From assembly GCA_030430075.1 (NCBI GenBank), contig JAUIGN010000066.1:1-47190 (forward strand): DNA of 47,190 nucleotides, written 5' to 3'. The notes beneath the pieces are model-generated. The model did no database searches, was not told the DNA's origin, and was given only the letters and a program-made list of their open reading frames with translations. This stretch comes from a bacterium. Its GTDB lineage: Bacteria; Planctomycetota; Planctomycetia; Pirellulales; Pirellulaceae. Of the stretch, positions 27,749 through 35,649 are shown piece after piece (position 1 is the stretch's first letter; each line of letters opens with the position of its first letter). A program made the position numbers and the translations under genes.

Positions 27749-28255
27749 TTATCGGCGCTGATTAAAGATCGGCTGCAAACGGTTCGCCTTTTCAGGCGCG
27801 GCATTCGGATCAAATTTCCCCGGCGTCAAACTGAATCGCGGCTTGTCCTGGCCGCTCAGACGCTCCCGCACTCGCTCGACACCATCGGCCAACTTGTCGC
27901 CGAGACCGTCCTGCGGCTGCAAACTTGCCGTGAAGCTGTTCTGTTTCGACCGACGATCGGCCGTCAAGACATTCTGCAGAACGCCTTGCCCCTTGTCGGC
28001 TTCCTTCTTCAACTTGTGAATCGTGCTGGCCGTCTCCTCGCGCACCTCCTGGGCTCGCTGACGGTTGAAATTCAGCCTCGGTCGACCATTCTGCCATTCG
28101 ACGGAGACGACGCCCGTGAGATAGAGAACGGGCAAGATGAGCACGATCAGGAGTGCGATGATGCGGCTACTCAGGAACCGGCGGATTGGGGAAGGCATCC
28201 CCGTGGTGGCGGCACTGACAACTTTTTGCGAAAGGGCTTTCTTCGAGCGAGCCAT
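27749..28255 (-). CDS. Small single-pass membrane protein of unknown function
   Basis: 168 residues. Basic N-terminus, one membrane helix at about 33-52 (IIALLIVLILPVLYLTGVV), then a charged periplasmic part with a likely amphipathic or coiled segment (about 66-92, RAQEVREETASTIHKLKKEA) and a C-terminal FDPN/EKANRLQPIFNQRR tail. A GGAAAG-like site precedes the ATG. I do not recognise the family. It sits between the SYLF gene and the nuclease-like gene, all on the minus strand; the SYLF stop is 131 bp upstream of its start, so the two could share a transcript. Confidence 0.7.
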   Translation of the reverse strand: MARSKKALSQKVVSAATTGMPSPIRRFLSSRIIALLIVLILPVLYLTGVVSVEWQNGRPRLNFNRQRAQEVREETASTIHKLKKEADKGQGVLQNVLTADRRSKQNSFTASLQPQDGLGDKLADGVERVRERLSGQDKPRFSLTPGKFDPNAAPEKANRLQPIFNQRR

Positions 28256-28386
28256 CGAATGTTCTTTCCGAATGAAGCAACTGAAACGACAACTGATCGC
28301 AGGAGGTGCGGCAAGGCCATTCCGGTGATGGGCATCCCACCCGATTCATCGCCAACCCTGGGAACGGTTTGCTTGACGGACGGTTA

Positions 28387-29544
28387 CTACCGGGGCCCCG
28401 TGTTGCCCGCTCCGGCATTGGGGAGGGGAGGCGGTGGAAGTGTGATTTTGGGATTTGTGGCGGCGGCGAGCGACTTGGCATACTGCTGGAGCAACGCCAG
28501 CGTGGCGGAAAACTCGGGCGCCTGATTGAGCAACGCGTAGCGCGCGTCTTGGCTGATTGCCGTGTAGTGCTGGACTTTCTCCTGCACGCGTTGGACCGTT
28601 GGAGGCGGGCCAGGGACCAGGACTTCGCGCGGCGGTTCCAGGTAGGCCCGCCATTGATCGTCAAGCAGCAGGGAGAGGCGTTGCCACGAGGCGACCAGAT
28701 GCCGCCGGACGAGCTCGGTCTGAGGCACCCCGTTGGCCGCAACCGGAACCGTCGGCTCGCCGGCCGGCGGCGCGGTTCCCAACGGCGGGGCGCCGGCCGG
28801 GGAAGGGACACCGACTTGGGGCGATCCGGTGTACTGGGCCAGTTGATTCATCAGGCGGAGGGCCGACGCCGGCAGCGTGGCGAGCGGAACGAGCGACTGG
28901 CCGTTCGCATCCACGGTGGGACGTCCATAGTAGAAGGTGCCCGCGTTCTGATCGAGTTGGATGACGGAGCCGTCAATGGACACGCCCGCGAAGAGACCTC
29001 GACTTCGCGAATAGGAGAGGATTTCGGCGGCCAGCCTGGCATCGGTGGCTGCGGCGGCCTGTCGCCCGACGGGCCCCGCTGCTGCTGCGGCGTCCGCGCC
29101 GATGGTGAGCTTGCCCTTCATTAGCCCCTCGACACTGCGGCGCGTCTTGAAGACGAGGACCACATCGGTCGACTGGAGTCCGGCTTGCCAACCGACGCTG
29201 CCCCCCGTCATCGATGCGAACACCGGAGGCTGCCACTGTTGGTTGTCATCACGGACCAGGATCACCCCTTTGCCATGGCGAACGCCCACCACGAAGCCGC
29301 CTTTGACCACATTCGGAAAAATGGCGACCCCGGCTGCGCTGCTTAGCAACGACTGCGGGATCTGCTGGGCCGGAACGGCCATGATCTCGTTCAGCACCTT
29401 GGTCGCCGTATTGACGGTCTGGTCCTGGGCCGTTTGAGCGACCGCGGGGAGCTGCCAGCCGAATACCAGCAGGCCGCTGAAAGCCATCAGGACGGCCGTA
29501 CGTTGGAGTCGTGGCGAGTGAACGTGCATCAGCTTGGTCCTCAT
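28387..29544 (-). CDS. Secreted SYLF (Ysc84-type) domain protein
   Basis: 385 residues from ATG 29544. An alternative ATG at 29529 has GAGG 9 nt upstream and keeps the same signal; the longer frame to 29685 only adds non-signal residues. Signal peptide about 12-36 (VLMAFSGLLVFGWQLPAVA). The SYLF domain spans about 63-160: IPQSLLSSAAGVAIFPNVVK, GGFVVGVRHGKGV, the SVGWQAGLQSTDVVLVF core and KLTIGADAAAAAGPVGRQ. It continues to GLFAGVSIDGSVIQLD, typical of bacterial SYLF proteins. A Pro-rich linker (GVPSPAGAPPLG) and a helical C-terminus follow. SYLF domains bind phosphoinositides and actin in eukaryotes; the bacterial role is unknown, presumably lipid binding in the periplasm. Divergent from the MscS gene. 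Confidence 0.87.
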   Translation of the reverse strand: MRTKLMHVHSPRLQRTAVLMAFSGLLVFGWQLPAVAQTAQDQTVNTATKVLNEIMAVPAQQIPQSLLSSAAGVAIFPNVVKGGFVVGVRHGKGVILVRDDNQQWQPPVFASMTGGSVGWQAGLQSTDVVLVFKTRRSVEGLMKGKLTIGADAAAAAGPVGRQAAAATDARLAAEILSYSRSRGLFAGVSIDGSVIQLDQNAGTFYYGRPTVDANGQSLVPLATLPASALRLMNQLAQYTGSPQVGVPSPAGAPPLGTAPPAGEPTVPVAANGVPQTELVRRHLVASWQRLSLLLDDQWRAYLEPPREVLVPGPPPTVQRVQEKVQHYTAISQDARYALLNQAPEFSATLALLQQYAKSLAAATNPKITLPPPPLPNAGAGNTGPR

Positions 29545-29942
29545 GTGGTGCGGGATGCGGGATCGTGACTCCTGCCGCTCGTCCAAGTGGTTGCCGGACG
29601 GCCGAGTATTCGATCGGGCGGGGGAGTGTAGGTTGGTTGGCGACCTGCCGCAACGCCAATCCAATGACCGAAGCATTCGCCTCACCCCTGGTCCATTCGG
29701 GTGTCGCCGGTAGCCCAGCGATGGTCGGCAACTGAGCTTGTGCGCGACGATGCAATCCGAGTATCGTGCCGCCCGCCGTCAACCACCAACGACACCCGCC
29801 GCGGATGCCGGCCAGCCCCTGGCCTGCGAATCCACCGCTGCTCCCGCGAACCTCACCCTGCCCATGCTTCGGCCGAACACCACGTTCCGCCTCCGACCGT
29901 TCCGGGCAGTGCCGCCCCCGGCGCCAGAAGGATGACCCGGCC
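29545..29942. other. Divergent promoter region (SYLF / MscS)
   Basis: 398 bp with no supported gene. Open frames extend both flanking genes upstream (to 29685 and 29766) but code for Arg/Pro-rich sequence without a signal peptide. No clear promoter hexamers were found. Confidence 0.5.
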
Positions 29943-32231
29943 ATGTACCAATCTCGTCTGCGATCCGCCACTCCGACGCTGCTCGCCCTGTTCCTTGCCG
30001 CCGCCTGCTTCGGTGCGGGACCGTTGTCCTCGACCGCGGCTGACGGAGGGCCGCAGGCGGCCTTGGCCGGCACGAAATCGGCGGGCTCTGACGAGCCGCC
30101 CCCCGCGCTGACAGCCGAACAGATTGCCAAGGCCCGAGCGGACGTCGCCGCCAGGCAAGAGCAAACTGCTCGGAAGCTGGCAGACGCGACGCAACGCCAG
30201 GCCCCTGCCTGGCTCGCCACATCACTCCGCTTCGAAGCGGACCAACTGCGATTCCTGGCACTCATCCTGACGCAACAGGAGGTGTTGCTCGAGAATCAGG
30301 CCGAGCTGGCCGGACAGTTACGATCCGTTTCCCGTGATCCGTCACAGTGGATGGTCGAAGAAATCGATGCTCGGCCGCCCTATTCGTTCTTGCTCCTGGA
30401 ACAACTGCTGGATGACCGGGCGGACGCGCAAGCACGCAACGAGCTGTTTGACTTGGAGATTGATACGGCCCGGTCGCTGGTCGAGCAGGCCAAGCTCGAG
30501 CTGCAGCGCAAGAATCGCGAACGGAGGCGGTTGCAGGAAGCCCTGTCCGCGGCCCACGAGGCAGCCGCCCGGCTGCAGGTCGACCGGCGGCTGGTGATCG
30601 CCGAACTGGGCTGCCGGATCGGCCAGGAGCTGCTCACGGTGAGGCAACTGGGGCTGGACGTCAAGACGCTTGAGCGGGACTACGAGGCACTTCGGGACGA
30701 GACGCTGGCCGGAGCCGTCGCGACCGTCGCCGCCAACGCCCCGTTCACTCGCCAGGATCTCGACGACAAGCTGGCGCAGCTTGGCCGCACCGAATCGGAG
30801 CTCCGCCAACGCCTGTCGCGATTGCAGAATCAACTGCACCCGAACGGCGTCGTTGCCGGCATGGAACGCCCCGGCGAAACGGCCTCAACGTCGGCGGCGG
30901 CGGAGAGTGAACGCCGCGACCTGATTCGCCGGGCGATGAGCCAGATTAATGAGTCGCTGGCGGACCTGGTGATCCTCCGCTTTGCCTGGAATCAGCGATT
31001 TCGCGTGGCGAACGGTACGGCGACGGCCGAGGAGCGATCGAAGCTCCTGGATCAACTGGGAACGTTTCGAGGACACTTTCTCAATTCGCGCCGCGTGCAG
31101 GAACTCCGCCTGAAAGAAGCGCGGCTCGGCCTCCCGCCGGTGGAAGCAGAGGCTGCGGTTGCCGCCGACGCACCCCGCGCGCAGTTGACTCGGATGTTGC
31201 TCGACGTCGGCGAAGCACGGGCCGGATTGCTCCAGGAAGCCGGCCGGATGATCGATCGATTTCACGACGAACTGACGAGCCAGAGCCGAGCCCACACGTT
31301 TACGCAGAGCGCCGTCAATTTCCTGCCCGTGATTCAGGACTGGTGGTTCTACGAGGTGCTTGTCGTTGACGATCGTCCGATCACCATCGGCAAGATGGTG
31401 ATCGCGGCGCTGATGTTGCTGGGTGGCCTGCTCCTTTCTCGACACCTCAGCCGGATGATCGGCAAACGTATGCTGCCCCGCTTCGGGATCCATGAAGGTG
31501 CTTCGATGGCGCTGCAGACGATCGCGTTCTACTCGATGACCGTCGTCTGCGGATTCATCACGCTGGACATGCTCAACATTCCGCTGACCGTCTTCACGTT
31601 CTTGGGTGGTGCGGCCGCCATCGCCGTCGGTTTCGGCAGCCAGAACATCCTCAACAACTTCTTGAGCGGTCTCATCATTCTCGGTGAACAACCGATCCGT
31701 GTCGGCGACCTGGTGGAGATCGACGGCCTGCACGCCAACATCGAACATATAGGGACTCGAAGCACTCGAGTGCGGACCGGATCGAACCTTGAGATCATCG
31801 TTCCCAACAGTCGCTTTCTGGAAAACAACGTCACCAACTGGACGCTTTCCGACAACGAGATTCGTGTCTCCGTAACGGTCGGCGTGGCCTATGGGTCTCC
31901 GGTCGACGATGTGCTGGTCCTGCTCCGGGAAACGGTCAGAGACGAGCCTCAGGCACTCAACGATCCCGAGCCGATTGTGTTGTTCAACGGCTTCGGGGAC
32001 AACTCGCTGGATTTCGAAGTTCACTTCTGGGTCCGGATGAGGACCCACATGCAGGGGCGGCGAGTGCAGAGTGAAGTCCGCCGCCGGATTGATGCCTCCT
32101 TCCGCGCCGCCGGCATCGTGATCGCGTTTCCACAACGGGACGTTCACCTGGATACGGACAAGCCGTTACAAATCGCACTTTCGCAAGCGCCGGAGATCAG
32201 CCTGGCCCCCGGAGTTCGCCGCGCCGCTTGA
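29943..32231 (+). CDS. Large mechanosensitive channel of the MscS family (MscK-like architecture)
   Basis: 762 residues. I chose the ATG at 29943 because a signal peptide starts there (MYQSRLRSATPTLLALFLAA) and AAGGA lies about 10 nt upstream. Residues about 60-440 are a long, mostly helical periplasmic region with coiled-coil stretches (EQAKLELQRKNRERRRLQEA). Membrane helices start near 479 (KMVIAALMLLGGLLLS) and continue near 520. The pore helix is LGGAAAIAVGFGSQNILNNF (about 554-575), followed by the beta domain (GDLVEIDGLHANIEHIGTRS, VPNSRFLENNVTNW) and the C-terminal alpha/beta domain (about 640-730). It should open under membrane tension and release solutes on hypo-osmotic shock. CorA follows 149 bp downstream in the same direction, so the two may be co-expressed. 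Confidence 0.92.
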   Translation: MYQSRLRSATPTLLALFLAAACFGAGPLSSTAADGGPQAALAGTKSAGSDEPPPALTAEQIAKARADVAARQEQTARKLADATQRQAPAWLATSLRFEADQLRFLALILTQQEVLLENQAELAGQLRSVSRDPSQWMVEEIDARPPYSFLLLEQLLDDRADAQARNELFDLEIDTARSLVEQAKLELQRKNRERRRLQEALSAAHEAAARLQVDRRLVIAELGCRIGQELLTVRQLGLDVKTLERDYEALRDETLAGAVATVAANAPFTRQDLDDKLAQLGRTESELRQRLSRLQNQLHPNGVVAGMERPGETASTSAAAESERRDLIRRAMSQINESLADLVILRFAWNQRFRVANGTATAEERSKLLDQLGTFRGHFLNSRRVQELRLKEARLGLPPVEAEAAVAADAPRAQLTRMLLDVGEARAGLLQEAGRMIDRFHDELTSQSRAHTFTQSAVNFLPVIQDWWFYEVLVVDDRPITIGKMVIAALMLLGGLLLSRHLSRMIGKRMLPRFGIHEGASMALQTIAFYSMTVVCGFITLDMLNIPLTVFTFLGGAAAIAVGFGSQNILNNFLSGLIILGEQPIRVGDLVEIDGLHANIEHIGTRSTRVRTGSNLEIIVPNSRFLENNVTNWTLSDNEIRVSVTVGVAYGSPVDDVLVLLRETVRDEPQALNDPEPIVLFNGFGDNSLDFEVHFWVRMRTHMQGRRVQSEVRRRIDASFRAAGIVIAFPQRDVHLDTDKPLQIALSQAPEISLAPGVRRAA

Positions 32232-32249
32232 CCGGCGCCACCAAGATGG

Positions 32250-32274
32250 CCACGCAAGCGCCGCGTTGGCGTGG
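32250..32274 (+). terminator. Possible hairpin after the MscS gene
   Basis: CCACGC at 32250-32255 pairs with GCGTGG at 32269-32274, with further inner pairing, 18 nt after the MscS stop. There is no U-tract, so attenuation or an mRNA 3' structure is as likely as termination. Confidence 0.3.
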
Positions 32275-32380
32275 GGCGGCGGCGTGGTAAGGCGGCGACC
32301 AACCCACCGGCACGAATTCCGGATCGAGACCTCGGCTTCCCTAATGTTGTTTCAAGTCACGGCCTAACACAAGGCATTGC

Positions 32381-33556
32381 ATGTTCCACAAGCTTCATCC
32401 CACTGCCGGTTCGCGTCCAGGTACGCTGATCATCCCGGACGATGCGTTTGAGACGCGGATCCGGGTCGTGCATTACGATCTCGAAGGTGTTGACGAGACG
32501 TGGGTCGACGACCGGACCTCGCTGGCCGAGGCGATGTCGTCCGAGCGGCACATCTGGATTCATGTGCAGGGGTTGCGAAATGTGGAGCTCCTGCTGCAGA
32601 TTGCGGAACATTTCGGGATCCACCCATTGGCCCTGGAAGACGTCGTCAACGTGCCGCAGCGCCCCAAGCAAGAGATCGCCGACACGTATGCGATGGCCGT
32701 CATGCGGGCGGTCGGAAAGGATCAAGACGACGCTTCCGTCACCGAACAGGTAAGCCTGGTCCTGGGGGAACGTTTCGTGTTGTCGTTTCAGGAGACGTAC
32801 GAGCCCCGCTTTCAACCGCTCCTGGATCGACTCCAGCGCCCCGACGCCCGGTTGAGAAAGTACGGACCGGACTACCTGGCCTACGCGCTCCTGGATACCG
32901 TGGTCGACGGCTACTTTCCGGCCCTGGAGCGGTTGGGTGACGAGCTGGAACATCTCGAAACGCTTGTGCTGGCCGATCCGCATCCGCTTCAACTGGAGAG
33001 GATCACCCAGGTCAAGAAGCGACTGATCGGGCTGCGGCGCGTCACCTGGGCTCAGCGCGAAATGGTCGGCGAACTGCTGCATGCCGATTCATCGTCGCTG
33101 GCAGGCGAACAGGTGCGAACCTTCATGCGCGACACGTTCGATCACTGCATTCAAATTGCCGAGGTCGTAGACATGTACCGCGAGTCGGCGACGGGACTGG
33201 TCAACACCTACCTCTCCTCCATCGGGCAACGCACCAACGAAGTCATGAAGACACTGACGATCGTCGGCAGTATCTTCATTCCGATGACGTTCGTCGCCGG
33301 AATCTACGGGATGAATTTCGAACATATGCCCGAACTCCATTCACCCTGGGCCTATCCCGCATTCTGGGCCGTGATGATTGGCATCGTCATGGGCATGGTC
33401 GGTTTCTTCTATCGCTGCGGCTGGATCAGCAGCCCACGAATCGATCAGCTCACGGCCCGCTTGCCGGGCACGTCCCCGGCCAAGGCCACCGCGTTTCAGG
33501 CCACCGACGTGGATCAGACGACAACGGACGAATGCGTGCGACATGATGCCGCGTAA
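32381..33556 (+). CDS. corA: CorA-family magnesium/cobalt transporter
   Basis: 391 residues. ATG 32381 with AAGG 6-7 nt upstream. A soluble alpha/beta N-terminal domain (about 25-150) has HIWIHVQGL, HPLALEDVVNVPQRPK and LGERFVLSFQE. The long helical stalk runs about 165-285. The first membrane helix is TLTIVGSIFIPMTFVAGIYG, ending in the signature GMN at 310-312 (YGMNFEHMPE), and the second is FWAVMIGIVMGMVGFFYR. The C-terminus is extended by about 45 residues beyond the usual short basic tail. As a pentamer it would move Mg2+ (or Co2+) into the cytoplasm across the inner membrane. It lies downstream of the MscS gene and ends convergently with the M23 gene. Confidence 0.95.
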   Translation: MFHKLHPTAGSRPGTLIIPDDAFETRIRVVHYDLEGVDETWVDDRTSLAEAMSSERHIWIHVQGLRNVELLLQIAEHFGIHPLALEDVVNVPQRPKQEIADTYAMAVMRAVGKDQDDASVTEQVSLVLGERFVLSFQETYEPRFQPLLDRLQRPDARLRKYGPDYLAYALLDTVVDGYFPALERLGDELEHLETLVLADPHPLQLERITQVKKRLIGLRRVTWAQREMVGELLHADSSSLAGEQVRTFMRDTFDHCIQIAEVVDMYRESATGLVNTYLSSIGQRTNEVMKTLTIVGSIFIPMTFVAGIYGMNFEHMPELHSPWAYPAFWAVMIGIVMGMVGFFYRCGWISSPRIDQLTARLPGTSPAKATAFQATDVDQTTTDECVRHDAA

Positions 33557-33623
33557 GTTGAGGGCGCGGGATGGCAGGGCGCCGGTTGAGGTGTTGCGGT
33601 TGCCCGGCTGAGGTGAGCGCTCT

Positions 33624-33675
33624 GAGGTTGTTGTGCGAGGTTGTTGTGCGAGGTTGGCGTGCGAGGTTGGCGGAA
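33624..33675. repeat. 13-nt tandem array, 4 units
   Basis: GAGGTTGTTGTGC units start at 33624, 33637, 33650 and 33663, exactly 13 nt apart, degrading toward the palindrome arm at 33679. Unlike the longer-unit arrays it abuts the GGAGACC end of an arm. Confidence 0.8.
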
Positions 33676-33678
33676 GCG

Positions 33679-33872
33679 GGAGACCTTCGGTCGTCGGTTT
33701 CGGCGGGGTCGGAGACCCGCGCCGAGCAGGGGGCACGTCACCGCTGCCCGGGGGAAGAACAGTTGTGAGCGGGGGAACAACAGTTGCGCGCGGGTCAAGA
33801 ACAGTTGTGCGCGGGTCAAGACGTGCTGTGCGCGGGTCTCTGACCCCGCACCCCCGCCGACCGCAGGTCTCC
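33679..33872. repeat. Palindromic element in reversed arm order, with array between the arms
   Basis: The right-type arm (GGAGACCTTCGGTCGTCGG ... GAGACCCGCGC) lies at 33679-33722, and the left-type arm (GCGCGGGTCTCTGACCCCG ... GGTCTCC) at 33830-33872. The arms point their GCGC ends at each other, the opposite of 18119-18242, with a tandem array between them. Confidence 0.82.
33755..33838. repeat. 21-nt tandem array, 4 units
   Basis: Units start at 33755, 33776, 33797 and 33818, exactly 21 nt each, built on AAGAACAGTTGTGCGCGGGT. The last unit overlaps the GCGCGGGTC end of the arm at 33830. Confidence 0.85.
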
Positions 33873-33916
33873 CCCTTCACGGCGGCACGACGCACGAACC
33901 AGGGGCGAGCCCCAAG

Positions 33917-35416
33917 TTATTCGGTCGACGCACCGACATGCACGTGCAGATGACCCGTGGCGCTGACGCCATGCTCATTCGTGCGGGTAACGCTGACCAC
34001 ATAGTCGCCAGGCTGTTGATACCGGTGCGTGGTTACGGCGTAGCCATCCGGGGCCAGCTTGACCGCGTTGCCGTCGGATTGAACTTCCACCGCGGGGCTT
34101 CCGTCACCGAAGTTCCACGTTTCTTTTCCTGCCGTCGTGTTGAACGTACGAACCTTGAACGTGATGTCGGTGCCTGGCTGAATGCCTTGAGTCGGGTAGT
34201 AGTTGGGGTGAATGGAAGGGATCCGGCGCGCTGGGTGGGCCCGGTCGACGACGACCACCACGGCGAAGTCGTAGGCGACACCTCCAGCGTCATCCGAAAT
34301 GCGCAGGACTTCGCTGTAGCGACCCGGCTTGGCATAAGTTCGTTTGACCGTCGCCGCGGCAGCCTGGGAACCGTCACTGAATGACCACTGATAGTCGGCG
34401 ATCTTGCCCGAGCGGCTCCACGACCGGGAGCCATCCAACGTCACGGTCTCGCCTGTGAAGGCGACGTGGTGGGGGCGTGCGACCGCGATCAGGCGCGGCC
34501 GATACTCGCGGAGATAAGCTTCCCATAAGAAGGCGTATCCCTCCTGCGTCCCCCACTTGCCGGACGGCTGCCGGCTCTTGATCTCGAAATGCAGGTGCGA
34601 CCAGCCGCCGCTGCCGCCCTCTTTCCCCAAGCGGCCGATCCGATCACCCCGCTTGATAACGCGGCCCGGGACGATCGTGGCGTCAATCTCTTTCAGGTGA
34701 CTGTACCGGTAGTACCAGCCGCGGCCGTCGAGCAGATACACGACGTCGTAGCGGGGAGCAACGGGCGTACCGTCGGCGTGGTCGTCGAGCACGGTTTGGC
34801 CAACGGAAACCACCAGCCCGTCCGTCGCCGCGACGACCTCGACAAGGCCTTCGCTGCCACCGATATCCAATCCGCTGTGATAGTAAATCTTGCGTTTGCC
34901 TGCCCCTTCGCCACCGTCCACATAAACGGGATCATTGGCCATTTGCGTGTCCGTGGCGAACCAGCGTTGCTTGACCGGGTAGCCAAACGACGCGGGCCGC
35001 ACCAAGGGGGAATCGGCCGGCCAGATTCTCAGGCGGGCGGCCTTGTCGAGCCCCCAAAAGGCGGGACTCCCGTTCTCGTTGTATCCCTCGGTCACCGAGC
35101 AATCGATGCGGACGTTACCAACCCGCCGCGGCAGATGGTAGGTGGCGGAGACCAGCGTGGCCGGCGTGCCGTTCACCTCCACGCGCACTTCCGCTCGCCG
35201 CACTGCCTGTGATACCGCATCACGTGTTTCCTTGACTTCAAGTAGCTTGACCGTGGCCCGTGTGCCATCCACCAACGTGACCTCGGCCGACGCTCCCAGG
35301 TCGAGGTCGACGACGCGGACCAGGGGGTCGATCCTGGCCGGTGGATCGGCAGCCGGGCAGACCGCTGCCCGCACACTCAGGCAGACGATGGGAAATACGA
35401 TGCGTAACCAGGTCAT
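33917..35416 (-). CDS. Secreted M23 (LytM-type) metallopeptidase with two PKD domains
   Basis: 499 residues. ATG 35416 with GAGG 10 nt upstream. Signal peptide to about residue 23. Residues 30-140 are an N-terminal beta region of unknown type. The M23 domain spans about 165-285 with complete zinc ligands: HSGLDIGG (His180, Asp184) and HLHFE (His276 as ligand, His274 nearby), plus the YSHL motif (His240). Two PKD-like domains follow (about 318-395, GETVTLDGSRSWS...WSFSDGS; about 415-497, WNFGDGSPAVE). M23 enzymes usually cut peptide cross-links in peptidoglycan; an extracellular protein substrate is also possible. Convergent with corA and divergent from the Tat esterase. Confidence 0.9.
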   Translation of the reverse strand: MTWLRIVFPIVCLSVRAAVCPAADPPARIDPLVRVVDLDLGASAEVTLVDGTRATVKLLEVKETRDAVSQAVRRAEVRVEVNGTPATLVSATYHLPRRVGNVRIDCSVTEGYNENGSPAFWGLDKAARLRIWPADSPLVRPASFGYPVKQRWFATDTQMANDPVYVDGGEGAGKRKIYYHSGLDIGGSEGLVEVVAATDGLVVSVGQTVLDDHADGTPVAPRYDVVYLLDGRGWYYRYSHLKEIDATIVPGRVIKRGDRIGRLGKEGGSGGWSHLHFEIKSRQPSGKWGTQEGYAFLWEAYLREYRPRLIAVARPHHVAFTGETVTLDGSRSWSRSGKIADYQWSFSDGSQAAAATVKRTYAKPGRYSEVLRISDDAGGVAYDFAVVVVVDRAHPARRIPSIHPNYYPTQGIQPGTDITFKVRTFNTTAGKETWNFGDGSPAVEVQSDGNAVKLAPDGYAVTTHRYQQPGDYVVSVTRTNEHGVSATGHLHVHVGASTE

Positions 35417-35649
35417 GACGACGAACCTCAGCGATGTGGAAAGCGAACCGAATCATGGCCGGCCCGGCGGCGATTACCGGACTCTCGGTTGACCATCGGC
35501 CGGATGTCGCTCGCCGAACGCGCCGCGGCATGAATCAAACGAGGCGGAGCGCCCCCGGCCGGGGAGATACAGTGTACCATGACCCCAGAACCAGAACCGT
35601 CTCGTGATCGAGAAACGCGACTTGCCGAACCTTCTGCCGGAGACTCCTG

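Larger units (their letters stand above)
33557..33916. other. Convergent 360-bp spacer with rearranged palindrome element
   Basis: Contains a 13-nt array (33624-33675), a right arm (33679-33722), a 21-nt array (33755-33838) and a left arm (33830-33872). No gene and no classical terminator are seen between the two converging genes. Confidence 0.65.
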
